Counted from the stretch's first letter, positions 43,419 to 55,380 are shown. The stretch: DNA of 64,000 nucleotides from Diabrotica undecimpunctata (GCF_040954645.1 NC_092807.1:52047481-52111480); one strand, 5' to 3'. A program made the numbers and translations. The notes: generated from the letters alone by a model not told the origin.

Positions 43419-43840
43419 ATTTAAGAGCGTAGGCGCAAAATTTCGGACCAATTTAAATGCATTCATTTTTTTCGAATCCTGAGAAAACTAATAAATATTT
43501 AAGCAGCATATTTATATATATATGAGTTTAAAAAATTTAAACGCATAATGAAAGATTACGTTATTACCGAGGGCCGAAAGTCCCTTAGAAGAAACAAAAA
43601 GTTTCTTTTGAATGCGATATTTGAAATTAAAAATCAAACTTAATTTTCTCTTCTTTTCCACCCCTGTAACTTACTAAAATAAACTTTATAGAAGTTTTTA
43701 GGCACTTTCGGCCCTCGGTAATAATGTAATCCTTCATTCTGCGTTTAAATTTTTACTACTTATTAGTTTTCTCAGGATTCGAAAAAAAATTATGCATTTA
43801 AAAAGCATTGGCCCAACATTTTGCGCCTACACTCTTAAAT
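43419..43840. repeat. 420-bp foldback/MITE
   Basis: Left arm 43419-43581 and right arm 43704-43840 are reverse complements: ATTTAAGAGCGTAGGCGCAA, TCGAATCCTGAGAAAACTAA, TTACCGAGGGCCGAAAGT all recur in the other arm. The 122-base spacer is A/T-rich. No coding capacity; it would form a long hairpin. Confidence 0.9.
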
Positions 43841-43859
43841 ATTGGGGAAGAAATCTGCA

Positions 43860-44273
43860 AGAAAACTCTCAATGTGTATCTATTGTACGGCCCAACGTTT
43901 TCGTGAATGTTTATTTCACTTCTTCAGGGCTATACGAAAATATAAATTAGCCATAATATATTCTACGTAAAATGTTAGTTGTATTACCGATTATCTGAAT
44001 TATTGTAGAGTTTAGGTCTTCAGTAGTAAAGAAATATAATATCAAAAAGGATATGTAGAAAAGCATTATATTTTTTTATTATTAAGGAAAAAAACCAACA
44101 TAACACTGCACGTAAGAATATATGGCTTGGTAGTAATCTGATGAAGTTAGACTTCAACTCAATGAACCAAATTCACACAATAATGAAAGTATATACGTTA
44201 CCACTCTTGAATTATTTTCAAAACTAACGAATAAATTGAATGTGACGTTGTTTTTAAAAGTTCGGTACTATAC
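43860..44273 (-). repeat. Penelope-type repeat, inverted copy of 49.99-50.32 kb
   Basis: Reverse-complement counterpart of about 49990-50320. Shared landmarks on the plus strand: CTCAATGTGTATC, TGTACGGCC, GTTTTC..GAATGTTTA, AATATATTCT.. and GTCTTCAGTA. Near its left end it carries, on the minus strand, CTGAAGA + GTGAA..TTCAC + GAAAACG (43926-43896), a hammerhead-like core with a five-pair stem II. Confidence 0.7.
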
Positions 44274-44500
44274 TGTTACATTTTTCTGTGGATTCAGGGA
44301 TTAGATGAAGCAAACGTGGTTTAACAACTTTATTTCAACTCCAAAAACAAACTCGTTAAATTACAAACATCATAAAGTCTTATTACATTAATAATTATCG
44401 CTTACAATTCACTGAATATCGCTTAACCAAAACATTTCGCCGTATCATTCTCGAATTCACGAAAGCATAGGGTCGCAATTAGGGGTATGCAACAAAAACA
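44274..44500 (-). repeat. shortened solo LTR (gypsy-like)
   Basis: Inverted, internally deleted copy of the LTR at 27491-27866: the plus strand starts TGTTACATTTTTCTGTGGAT (LTR end) and finishes with GTCGCAATTAGGGGTATGCA next to AACAAAAACA (LTR start). About 150 bases from the promoter side are missing. No internal region is attached. Confidence 0.75.
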
Positions 44501-45260
44501 GGTCGTAAAAACCACTCTGACTACAAACATAGGCGCAACTATACTCAGTAGAGTATGAATGAAATGTATCATTTAAAAGTTTTGTAAGAATTTTATATGG
44601 ATGAACAGTAATTAGTGTCACGCTCAATAATTAAATTTCTCATTGTTGTTTAATTATTAAAATTATATAAACCAGCAACAAAAGAGTTATTTAAATATAT
44701 TGAGGAATGCTTAATTTTATTAGTATACATATTGCAATTATTATTATTAATTCTTAATATGTGTTGTCAGTCAAGTCATCAGACACACTTCAAACGAATA
44801 CCTGATGAGTGATGAATTCGTGGATATCTTCGTTTACAACCTTTAAAGTGTTCGCATTGTGCATTGGGCGGTAATTTTACTTTGTCACTTATTGCTTAGA
44901 ACAAGCCGATTTCATAATGTTACCTAAAGTTAAATATAAACTACTGTAATGTATATTATTAGTATTAAGTAATACCAGTGCTAACTTTGGAATTTTGTCA
45001 TCCATATTGGATATAATATGTTGCTTTGTTACTTACATTTTTTTTTTAATATTTCTGTTCGTTGAACTCTTTTTTAACTTTTAAACACAAAACTGACTTA
45101 GTTCTGTTTTTTGATAACAAAAACTGTTTTGTACTTTTTAATCTGTATGGTTCATAAATTACGCTGTTTTTTTCACTTTCACAATATTATTGCTGCATAT
45201 CTTTTGTAAGGTAAACTATGTGCAAATTTTTTTGTATCTATGGATGTTTGTTTATTTGAA
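44501..45260. repeat. inverted partner of 48.88-49.31 kb; otherwise unassigned
   Basis: The part 44540-44770 matches the reverse complement of 48880-49310 (landmarks: TTTTATATGGATGAACAGTA, TTATATAAACCAGCAACAAA). The rest, to 45260, has no recognised content. Confidence 0.6.
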
Positions 45261-45269
45261 TAATTTTGT

Positions 45270-45320
45270 AGATGAATTGATGATGTGTATAAATTTAATA
45301 CACGAAACGTCTTCAATAAA
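45270..45320 (+). ncRNA. hammerhead-like core, variant
   Basis: TTGATGA, then stem GTGTAT-AAATTTA-ATACAC (six pairs), then GAAACGTC at 45277-45311. The first base of the CTGATGA core is T instead of C, which would weaken activity. The following ACGTCTTCAATAAAAGGATG is typical of a Penelope-type terminal repeat. Confidence 0.4.
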
Positions 45321-45408
45321 AGGATGCAGTAGCTGATATCCTTTCTTTTATTCTCCAACTGTTGACCTAGAACTCTCCATTATCTTAGTGAACCACATTT
45401 AGTATAAA

Positions 45409-45416
<8 letters not shown>

Positions 45417-45471
<55 letters not shown>
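45417..45471. repeat. (AT)n microsatellite
   Basis: About 55 bases of AT dinucleotides just upstream of the RTE fragment. Confidence 0.97.
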
Positions 45472-45474
<3 letters not shown>

Positions 45475-45484
45475 TAAGGATTCT

Positions 45485-46224
45485 ATTCTATTATATATTC
45501 TTCTATTCTAAACATAGAATCCTTCGAAATAAAACAAGATATAGCACAACTAAAGGACAATAAGTTTCCCGGTCCAGATGGAATACTTGTAGAAATGTTG
45601 AAGGAGGGGAATGAAATTATTCTCGAAGAATTGAAAAAACTTTTCAACGAATGTCTTCACAGAGGAGAAGTCCCAGATGATTGGAATGAAAGTTTGACAA
45701 TACTTCTCTTCAAAAAGGGAGACAGGGGAGATCTCAAGAACTGTAGGCCAATCTCCCTGCTATCCCAAATGTACAAATTGTTTATGAGAGTAATAACTAA
45801 CAGGTTAACGTCGAAAGTCGATAGCTATCAACCGGTAGAGCAGGCATAATTCCGTAAAGGTTACAGTACAGCGGATCATCTTCTTACAGTCAGAACTCTA
45901 ATAGAGAAAGCCAATGAATATCACTTGAACTTATATATTGGCTTCGTTGATTATGAAAAGGTATTCGACTCCATAGAACTTTGGGCAATAGATAGAGCTA
46001 TGAACAACTGCAGGATAGACTCTCGATACAGAATGCTCATATACAATATTTACAAGAAAGCTACAATGAAAATACAAATTGATGCGAAAACCAAAGCTGT
46101 ACCAATCAACAGAGGAGTTCGCCAGGGAGACGTTATCTCACCAAAGCTATTCACACTTGGACTTGAAGACGTGTTCAAAGACATTAACTGGGCAGATAAG
46201 GAAGTAAATGTTAATTTAATTTAA
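45485..46224 (+). pseudogene. RTE-type LINE reverse transcriptase fragment
   Basis: Fragment of an RTE-type endonuclease-reverse transcriptase. Reads LKDNKFPGPDGILVEMLKEG (about 45552), LHRGEVPDDWNESLTILLFK, KNCRPISLLSQMYKLFMRV, a stop at 45847 inside VEQA.FRKGYSTADHLLTV, then IGFVDYEKVFDSIELWAI (A box, about 45938-45990), CRIDSRYRMLIYNIYKKATM and RGVRQGDVISPKLFTLGLED (about 46114-46170). It ends before the FADD box. Both ends are truncated; only one internal stop over 740 bases, so it is fairly young. Confidence 0.85.
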
Positions 46225-46390
46225 TTGTTAAACTGCCGTAATTACCAGAAGAATAAGAATTATTTTTGAATATTGACAAATTTATTTTATTTCGGAAACC
46301 TTAACAGTTTGAGCGATACATTATTAGCAAAAAATTTTGCAAATGACCTCCCCTATTATCCCTTAAAAAATTTCCATCGACCTACCAAAC

Positions 46391-46396
<6 letters not shown>

Positions 46397-46473
<77 letters not shown>
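46397..46473. repeat. (AT)n microsatellite, left of Penelope element
   Basis: About 77 bases of AT dinucleotides. Together with 47995-48112 it flanks the Penelope-like element. Confidence 0.97.
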
Positions 46474-46479
<6 letters not shown>

Positions 46480-46510
46480 TTTGAGTTTCTTGAACCGTAC
46501 TATATTTAAT

Positions 46511-47980
46511 ATAAAATTAGTTTTTTTTGGGTTTAGGTTCAATACATTATATTACATGTGGAACTAGATTTTATTTTCCATAGAAATTAACGTTTCGGCA
46601 GAATACCCTTGCCTTTGTCAAGATTCTAAAATGTACAAGATTAAGAACAAACAGTTATTGTAAAATATGTATATGTATAACTTACCAAAACGTAAAACGG
46701 GACACTGACATTAATGCAGTGACAAATAAAAGTTGATATCTGATATCTCATGGTTTACTGTCATTAGTGTATAATTATTTTTATATGCGCGTATCATTGA
46801 TGTTTTTGAAAAAGGTAAAATGGAGATATGTTATGACTTTAAGAGCTTTTTATGGTGTTATATTTATTATTACTTAAATCAGATTGAAATATATTTTATT
46901 TAGGTCGTGTATCTTTTTTGTCATTTATTGCGTTGGGATTTCTTTTTATTTCTATTGATCCGTGTATCACCCTCTTCTTTTTGTTTTGTTCGGTTTTTAA
47001 AATTTTGATGTTTTCGAAGTCAAATTTATGCTTCTTCTCATTTTCATGTTTTGTGAGCGCAGTGACATTGTTCTTGTCATATTTGTGAGAACAAATTGGA
47101 GCATTGACGAGTTGAATGTATTGAAGCAGTTGACTGGTTTGCCCGATATAGACACCTTCACATTTAATACATGGTATCTCGTAAACAACATGTGATTTTT
47201 TGAGTTTTGGAGTTTGTGTTTTTAGTTTAGTGAAATATTTATTTAAAAAGTTATTGCCTTTGTGGGCTACTGTTATGTTATGTTTGGCTAAAAGATTTGT
47301 CAATTGTTCGGATAAACCTTTTATATATGGAAGAGTTGTATAAGTAGTTTTGATACTGTTGGGTTTACTGTTATTTGTATTGATGTAAAATTTATTAAGT
47401 CTTGATTTGAAAATAGTTTCGATTAGATGTTCGGGATATGCATTCTTTTGCTTTTTTTATTGCAGTTGGTCTGTATTCTGGTTCTGTTAGTTGTATAGAT
47501 TTATCAGCAAGACTTATAATTACAGACTTCTTATGGGAGAATGTATGATGAGACTTGTAGTTGAGATATCGTGAAGTCCATGTTTCTTTTGTAAACCACA
47601 TGGTTTTAACTGTATAGGTAATTAATGCGATGGAAGGTGATATCCAGAAAATTTATTTTATTATTTTGTTCAATTTCTATAGTAAACTTTAGTTTTGGAT
47701 GGTAACTGTTGAATTTATCTAAAACTTCGGTCATTTTATTTGTTGGAATAGCACAGATACAGTCATCGATATAGCGGTAAAAGAATGGTACATTAAAATC
47801 TAAATGACTCATGACGTTTTACGTTTTGGTAATATATATACATATTTTACAATAACTGTTTGTTCTTAATCTTGTACATTTTAGAATCTTGACAAAGGCA
47901 AGGGTTTCCTGCCGAAAATAAAATCTAGTTCCACATGTAATATAATTTATTGAACCTAAACCCAAGAAAAACAAATTTTA
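46511..47980 (-). mobile_element. Penelope-like element with inverted end repeats
   Basis: Minus-strand Penelope-like retroelement. Outer sequences 46511-46700 and about 47812-47980 are reverse complements of each other: TATTTAATATAAAATT, GGGTTTAGGTTCAATA, ATTACATGTGGAACTAGATT, TTGTCAAGATTCTAAAATGT all occur in both. Between them are the end of a reverse transcriptase and a GIY-YIG endonuclease. It sits between two (AT)n tracts. The left copy has CTTGACAAAGGCA...TGCCGAAACG on the minus strand, a hammerhead-like variant. Confidence 0.85.
46896..47815 (-). pseudogene. Penelope-like reverse transcriptase/GIY-YIG protein, 5'-truncated
   Basis: Three open pieces, high to low. 47812-47606: FNVPFFYRYIDDCICAIP with the YIDD catalytic box, then FNSYHPKLKFTIEIEQNNKI and FLDITFHR. 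47601-47395: MWFTKETWTSRYLNYKSHHT, SHKKSVIISLADKSIQLT. 47303-46896: HKGNNFLNKYFTKLKT, SHVVYEIPCIKCEGVYIGQT, the GIY-YIG-type box written VYIGQT preceded by two cysteines, then ALTKHENEKKHKFDFENIKI and NPNAINDKKDTRPK. Reverse transcriptase linked to GIY-YIG is diagnostic for Penelope-like elements. The frames are separated by small indels and most of the reverse transcriptase is missing. Confidence 0.88.
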
Positions 47981-47986
47981 TATTAA

Positions 47987-48879
<893 letters not shown>

Positions 48880-49310
48880 ACAACGCATACATAATAAGAA
48901 TTCATAATAATAATTAATTTTGTTGCCGGTTTATATAATAAATAATATATTAGATTGCTGTTCTTGTTTGTCCTAATCTTTGTGTAATTTTTTCCTCTGT
49001 TGTTGCCTTTTTCGTGATTGTAAACCCCCAGTATTTAAATTTATCCTTTCCTTTGATTGTTACGTTGTCATCAATCTGTAGATCTTCTATGTCTTCTTCA
49101 CTTGTAGATAGGTACTCTGTTTTCGCAAGGTTAATATCTAGACCAGCCTTGGTATATTCTTCTTGTAGTTTCATAATAAATAATAATGTTAATAATTAAA
49201 AAAATATATGTAATTGTTGATCATGACAGAAATTACTGTTCATCTATATAAAATTTTAACAAAAGTTTTAAATGATTCTTCCACCCATAATCAACTGAAT
49301 ATGGTTGCGC
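48880..49310. repeat. inverted partner of 44.54-44.77 kb
   Basis: Right member of the large inverted pair. The similarity is interrupted by the RTE fragment at 48953-49174: ATTTTGTTGCCGGTTTATATAA lies left of it and ATGTTAATAATTAAAA to TTTTAAATGATTC lies right of it. Confidence 0.65.
48953..49174 (-). pseudogene. RTE-type LINE fragment
   Basis: 74 codons of the segment downstream of the catalytic box of an RTE reverse transcriptase: LQEEYTKAGLDINLAKTEYL, STSEEDIEDLQIDDNV, KGKDKFKYWGFTITKKAT, EEKITQRLGQTRTAI. The family norm has KYLGF where this has KYWGF. Ends abruptly on both sides. Confidence 0.75.
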
Positions 49311-49469
49311 CTATGTGTACAGGCACAGTGATTTTAACTATCTGTTAAGCCTAGTTCGCACTATACTAGTAATTTAGTAACTAAAATACACACTACTACT
49401 CAAAAATCGTTCGCATTTGTTCGAGTACAGTTCACAAGTGAGTTGTGTTTTGCACGATGAACAGCCTAC

Positions 49470-49740
49470 AACGCAGTAGAGTAAATAAACTGATTAATGG
49501 CTTAACTTCGGCCACATCACGCGTAATAATAAATACCGACTTCTACAGTTGATTCTACAAGGCAAGAGTGAGGGTAAGAGAGGCCCTGGATTTAGATGTA
49601 TATCCTGGCTTGCCAATCTTGGGAAGTGGACTGGTCTAACGTCAACCGATCTATTTTGAGGTACTGTGAATAGAATAAAATGGGTCAATGTGGTCGCCAA
49701 CATCTCTAGAAGATAAGCATATATAGAAGAAGAACGGCTA
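49470..49740 (+). pseudogene. AGA-tailed LINE 3' end
   Basis: Plus-strand tail: NYFGHITRNNKYRLLQLIL with some changes, QGKSEGKRGPGFRCISWLAN, LGKWTGLTSTDLF, then IKWVNVVANISRR and a tail with GAAGAAGAA at 49725-49733. The same segment is present, inverted, near 10700-10830. Confidence 0.65.
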
Positions 49741-49989
49741 TTTTAGAAGAGATGGATAAGGAAATTTGTGTGATTAATAAAAAGAAACTATGGATCCATA
49801 GAAGAGATAAACCAGGAACTACATCTTCCGAAGGAATTAGCATTGGAAGATCTCAAATAATACTTTGATAGATTTAGAATGTTTGAAAGTCGTGTAAATT
49901 TTCTGTTAATGAAAATACACTCCCAAATACAGCGTAAATATACCCTTTACTCGTGTTCTAAATATTTGAAAACGAATTTTAAAGTTGTT
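49741..49989. other. no gene recognised
   Basis: Short stretch between the LINE tail and the inverted repeat. Confidence 0.35.
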
Positions 49990-50320
49990 TCTTCGCACCA
50001 GCGAAACGGGATTTTTGCGGCAACTAATGAACTAGACTTACCGAATACCAAAGTTTTAAAATGGATTTGACGAATTAATTCAGTGTCCACAGTCATATAA
50101 ACCCAAACAAAGTACAACTTTTAAAAACAACGACATATTTCTTTACTGAAGACCTGATTTTTACAATTCAGCGTATCGATAATACAATTAACATTTTACA
50201 AAGAATATATTATAGTTAATTGATATTTAATTTCTTTCGACTCTGATGAAGCGAATAAACATTCAAGAAAACGTAAGGCCGTACAATTGATACACATTGA
50301 GATTTATAATTCAGATTTCC
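49990..50320 (+). repeat. Penelope-type repeat, partner of 43.86-44.27 kb
   Basis: Reverse-complement copy of 43860-44273. At 50242-50273 it reads CTGATGA, AGCGAATAAACATTCA, AGAAAACG: the hammerhead-like core with a degenerate stem II compared with its partner. Confidence 0.7.
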
Positions 50321-50433
50321 CCACTATCTAAAAATTTACATGCGTAAATTCCGTAACATGTATTATAGAAGATACAAAAAAAAATATTTACAAAAATAGG
50401 AGGCTTCACCTTTTAAAATTAGTTACAAATATA

Positions 50434-50748
50434 CAGGGTCTTCCGTAAAACTGTACCGCATCAAAGATATGTTTTTTTTTAACGAAACTCTCTGTATTTT
50501 ATTTTAAATTTAAAATCCGCTTAACTTCGTCGTTACAAGAATATAAAGTTGTTTTGTGTTATACAGGGTATTTAAAAATTTATATATTTATATTTTTTGA
50601 CAAACCTCGTATATGACTGAAAAAATTTAATATCTGATGATTGTATTCTAGGTTTCATATCATACTGAATGTTTATAATGATTAACTTTTTTTCATAAAA
50701 CTAAATATAAAAGTTTCCCATATGATGCAAACTTAATTGCGCACACTG
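50434..50748. mobile_element. possible mariner-type MITE
   Basis: Starts TA-CAGGGTCTTCCGTAAAAC and ends GCGCACACTG-TA. A second TATACAGGGTATTTAAAAA motif is inside at about 50563. The terminal similarity is weak (CAGGGT against CAGTGT), so it is only a suggestion based on TA-CAG..CTG-TA ends and lack of coding capacity. Confidence 0.35.
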
Positions 50749-50896
50749 TATATACGAAGGAATTATATGCCGCATCTCTTCGTTAAACCGATAATCCTAC
50801 TTTGATAAGAGCGAAATCGGTTTAGGGTTTTTAAAAGTGAATTTAAATTGTTTCCAAGAACGACTTCTAGAATATAGAATGGCAGATACGCTTACA

Positions 50897-50987
50897 GTAC
50901 TATAGAGCTAACCCGTACTCGTACCCTCTCTATATTGACAAATTGTCATGTCTGCCGTCGAGTCCTACTCTGCTGCAGTTTACAATG
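50897..50987. repeat. repeat, inverted partner at 61.04-61.12 kb
   Basis: CTACTCTGCTGCAGTTTA, GTCATGTCTGCCGTCGAGT and CCCGTACTCGTACCC recur as reverse complements at 61036-61122. It is moderately diverged and lies directly upstream of the THAP-like frame. Confidence 0.75.
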
Positions 50988-51093
50988 TACTATATAGAAA
51001 AGTTCGGCTTTTTACAATACTGTCGTTTTTTAACGAAATAGACACGATATCAACGAAAAAAAAATTAACTTGATAAACAATTTAAATATTTTA

Positions 51094-51500
51094 AATGTGC
51101 TGTAATTGGGTGCAACAATAAAAAACCTTCTGTGATTTTAACTGATTATTTTGATAATAAAAACAGTTGAACAATTAAAAGGCGGGAAATCTGTATTAAA
51201 ATTAAAATCTGTTTACCCTAACACAAGAGTCTATTCACTTCATTTTAAGGAAGATGCTTATTATATACTACCGGGTAATTTTATTTAAGGTTAATTTATA
51301 TACTTTTGATCTTTTTACATAGCATACAATTAAATGTTTCTTCTTTATTATTCAGATTTGCCTCGTAACTGACTCTACATTCAGTTCATTGAATAATAAC
51401 ATATTTCCAAAATCCGTTTTTTCTGCTCCTCCTGGAGCATCGAGGAGGTAAATTCCATCAGATCTAATGATCACTTCTTCTTCAGCTTCTAACAAGGTAT
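51094..51500 (+). pseudogene. THAP-type zinc-finger remnant (tentative)
   Basis: Plus-strand frames resemble a THAP domain: KCAVIGCNNKKPSVILTDYF from about 51094 (C-x4-C) and, after a stop and a frame change, SVYPNTRVYSLHFKEDAYYI (about 51216-51275), which matches the C-S-x-H-F part but with Tyr replacing the third Cys. An intron-like gap (ggttaatt...attattcag) leads to a second open stretch SLNNNIFPKSVFSAPPGAS near 51393-51450. THAP domains occur in P-element transposases and host DNA-binding proteins. Lost Cys and frame breaks indicate a dead copy; family call is moderate to weak. Confidence 0.4.
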
Positions 51501-51771
51501 TCACAAAAGAAATATATAACATTTATTTACTGTCAAATATGAATGGTGCGTCATGAATTTTCTTTGAAAAATATGCCAAGCTTCTTAAAAAAAACTATGT
51601 ATTGATATTAAACTAAAATACAAATTAATACAATAAAAGAGAGACAGTAAAATTCTGTTAGTGATCCCATAGTAAATCATGAGAAAAAACACCTCATAAT
51701 ACTATCCCGACATTTTTACTCTCAATATTAACATCTAACTATGATTTTATATTATGTATTTTATTTTAAAA

Positions 51772-54700
51772 AAGGGGGATAAAGGGGTAGAATGCGAATA
51801 CATGGAGTTGATTCCAGTTTACTCTACCTAACCTCTTCTACTCAAATCCGACTCTCACCTTCACGCTGGTGTCCCCTGTTAACCGAGCAACCCAGCTGGA
51901 GATCTGGTATCCAATCCGGGTGGAAAGTTGGGTCGGGAACTGACGAGAGTGGGTGAAATGGCCCTCCGAAAAGGGGGCTTGGCGTTGGGTTAACTACCCA
52001 ACCCGGTAAAACCCTATAGTTACGAAATCGAAAGTCAAAAATGCCGGACGGAAATCTCGACGACGACCTATGCAACGAAATAAGGACCTGAATAATGGAA
52101 ATAATGATCTTAATGTATTTACCTGGAACGTTCGCACACTTAACGAACCTGGAAACATCCGCAAACTGTGTGACATATTAGCACAATATAATGCTGATAT
52201 TACTGCAATACAAGAAGTACGATGGACAGGCCATGGCATAATCCAAAAAGCAAACTACAATATATACTATAGTTGCCATAGAACCAGACATGAATTTGGG
52301 ACAGCCTTTATAGTCAATAATAAAGTCAAGCACTTGGTTATAGATTTTAAGCCGATAAATCCGCGAATGAGCTGCTTAAGGATCAGGGGCAAGTTTTTTA
52401 ATATTAGCCTTATTAATGTACATGCCCCAACAGAGGACAAGCAAGACGAAGAAAAAGACAATTTCTATGATGAATTAGAAAGAACATATCACAATTGTCC
52501 CAGAAATGACATTAAAATAATAATCGGTGATCTGAACGCAAAAATCGGAAGGGAAGAAATATATCTACGGCACATTGGTAAATATAGTCTCCATAATAAT
52601 ACTATTTCGAATGGACACCGAGCAGTCACCTTCGCAGCCTCAAAGAACATGATCGTAGGAAGCACATGTTTTCTACACAAAAAAATACATATGGGGACTT
52701 AAACCTCGCCTGATGGATTAACGAACAACCAAATTGATCATGTGATCATAGATGCTAGACACTTCGCCAACCTTATGGATGTCCGCATCTATCGAGGCGC
52801 CAATATTGATTCAGATCATTTTCTAGTTGGCACAAGAATTCGGGCTAGAATCTCAAATGCGAAGAAGGAGAGAAGTACCAAAACAAGGCGCCTTAATATT
52901 GAACTCCTCAAAAACCCGCAAACGGTAGAAAGGTTTCAAAACTATATTGAAACTAAATACATAACTAAAGATAATCTAACAATTAGTGAACAATGGGAAA
53001 TGTGTAAAAATTACATTAAAGACGCAGCAAATAACATTCTAGGGCCGCAAAGACCACCACCACGCAATGAGTGGTTCGATGCTGAGTGCGAGGACATTAC
53101 AAGAAGAAAGAACAATGCATATAAACTGATGCAGCAAAGAAGAACCCGAGAAAAAGAACAAAAATATAAAGATCTCAGAAGAGAAGAGAAGTACATCCAT
53201 CGGAGAAAAAAGCGAACTTATGAAAATAGAATATTGGAAGAACTTGAGGCATTAAAAAAGGAAAATCAAACAAGAAAATTCTATAAAAATCTAAATAAAG
53301 CAAGAAAAGAATTTAAACCAAGGATCGGACTATGTAAGGATAAGGAGGGGCATATACTCAATACAAAAGAAGAAGTATTGAAAAGGTGGGTGGAACACTA
53401 TAAAGAACTGCTTACTATCGAAGTAGAAGATCCAAATCAACCACCCCCAGGAGCAAACAACAATACACCATTGGAGCCTCCATCAATTCAGGAAGTACGG
53501 GATGCAATAAAACACCTAAAAATAATAAATCTCCAGGAAGTGATGGTATACCCGCGGAACTTATGAAATGTGGAGGTGCTACTCTGACTAATCATATATA
53601 TAAAATCATACTGAGAGCCTGGAATGAGGAACAAATCCCAGAAGAATGGTGTATTGGGATCGTTTGCCCGCTACACAAAAAGGGCGATGAATTAGAATGT
53701 AGAAACTATAGGGGAATAACCCTCCTTAATACAGCATACAAAATATTTTCGAGTATTTTATTGGTCGCCTGAGTGAATATTCAGAGGAGCTTCTTGGCGA
53801 ATATCAAAGTGGTTTTAGGCCTGGTCGATCAACAACAGACCAGATCTTTGTGCTAAGGCAAATACTGGAAAAAACCAATGAATTTAATATCGACACATAC
53901 CATCTTTTCGTAGATTTTAAATCGGCCTATGATAGTGTCCTAAGAAATAAATTGTATGAAGCCATGGATGAATTCCACATCCCCGATAAACTGATAAGAT
54001 TGGTTAAGGCTACAATGCGTAAAGATGGCGTGTCTCCTTTTCAACATAGCTTTGGAAAAGGCGGTCAGGGATGCCCAAATAGACAGCAGAGGAAACATTT
54101 TTAATAAATCATCCCAAATTTTGGCATATGCAGATGATGTTGATCTAGTTGCCCGCACAACACGCAAGCTAGAAGAAATGTATACCACCTTGTCACACGC
54201 CTCAAAAAATATGGGCCTGCAAGTAAATGAAAATAAAACTAAGATAATGGCATCAACACCCAACAATAGAGCCAGAAACATCGGCCACCAATTCACGGTT
54301 GATAATTCTACCTTTGAAGTGGTGGACAAATTCACATACTTAGGCTCCCTGATCACCAAGGAGAACGTCATGACGGAAGAAATCAAGCGAAGAATAATCC
54401 TAGCAAACAAATGCTATTTTGGACTGAGTAGACATATGAGAAGCAGAAACTTAAGTCAAAAAACAAAAATAACCATATACAAAACCCTTATACAACCAGT
54501 GTTGACATATGGGTTGGAGGCATGGACCATTTCCAAGGCAGATGAAAATCTCCTGCTTATATTTGAACGAAGGATCCTGAGAAGAATATTTGGTGGCATC
54601 TGGGAAAATGGTGTTTGGAGAAGGAGGTACAACTACGAGATATATCATAGATATAAACATATATTTGGTGGTAAAGACGTAGTATCCTTTATAAAAATAG

Positions 54701-54955
54701 GAAGACTAAGATGGGCAGGACATCTGGCAAGATCACAGCAGAACAACCCTCCTAGAAGAATCCTTATGTCACAACCTGTGGGAAGTAGAAAAAGGGGTAC
54801 ACCAAAACTCAGATGAAGGGATGGTGTAGATGAGGATGGTAGACAAATAGGCGCAGCAAACTGGCAACAGTTGGCAATGGATAGAACTGACTGGCGTAAT
54901 AGACTTGGGAAGGTCGAGGCTCTTTTATAGGGCTGTAGCACCAATGATGATGATG
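51772..54955 (+). mobile_element. LINE B, near full length
   Basis: Non-LTR element of 3184 bases between 14-base duplications ATTTTATTTTAAAA (51758-51771 and 54956-54969). It has a GC-richer 5' untranslated region starting AAGGGGGATAAAGG and ends with ATGATGATGATG. Its coding region is broken in several places but all domains are represented. Confidence 0.93.
52070..54930 (+). pseudogene. LINE B endonuclease-reverse transcriptase, frameshifted
   Basis: Order of domains: LNVFTWNVRTLNEPGNIRKL (52112), ADITAIQEVRWTGHG, LINVHAPTEDKQDEE, IIIGDLNAKIGREE (52518-52560): apurinic-type endonuclease; break near 52700; NIDSDHFLVGTRI (about 52803); a charged linker; frameshift at 53520; IYKIILRAWNEEQIPEEWC, CPLHKKGDELECRNYRGIT; frameshift near 53770; ELLGEYQSGFRPGRSTTDQI, LFVDFKSAYDSVLRNKLYEA (A box); a deletion near 54035 removing the RQGDALS box; LLFNIALEKAVRDAQIDSRG, LAYADDVDLVART (catalytic YADD at about 54127); TYLGSLIT; TYGLEAWTISK; RLRWAGHLARSQQ; SRKRGTPKLR with a stop at 54816, and the rest in another frame. 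It resembles insect proteins often labelled craniofacial development protein 2-like. Confidence 0.88.
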
Positions 54956-55092
54956 ATTTTATTTTAAAATATAAATAATGTATCCTCGATATGTGCTTGA
55001 CTTAGTCCTAATCTTACCATGTCGGGATAGTATTATGAGGTTTTTTTCCTCATGATTTACTATGGGATCACTAACAGTAAAATTTTACTGTC

Positions 55093-55369
55093 ATCATTGC
55101 ACGTGTTTGTCTATTTAAAGACAAATCACATGCTACGGATATTCTTCAGTTAAAGATGATTTCATGTAATCGAATGAACTATCTTACAATGTCCAACTTT
55201 AAAACGTATAATATATGCCTGAATTGTCAATATGAATGAGTCAGATAAAATTATATTATTAGAATTTTTTTCCAAACAACAAAAACAAAATTTGCTTAAT
55301 TTATTAATGATTTGTATTTTGAGAAAGAGTTCCGAAGTGGAAATCGACACGTCAAATAAACTTAATTTT
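55093..55369. other. no gene recognised
   Basis: Short AT-rich region to the right of the hairpin element. Confidence 0.35.
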
Positions 55370-55380
55370 AAAAGTAAAAT

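Larger units (their letters stand above)
51643..55092. mobile_element. hairpin MITE split by LINE B
   Basis: Two arms, 51643-51713 and 55019-55092, are reverse complements over about 70 bases: GACAGTAAAATT, GTTAGTGATCCCATAGTAAA, CACCTCATAATACTATCCCG. Without the LINE (51772-54955 plus one duplication) they would form a small foldback element of about 260 bases. Confidence 0.82.
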
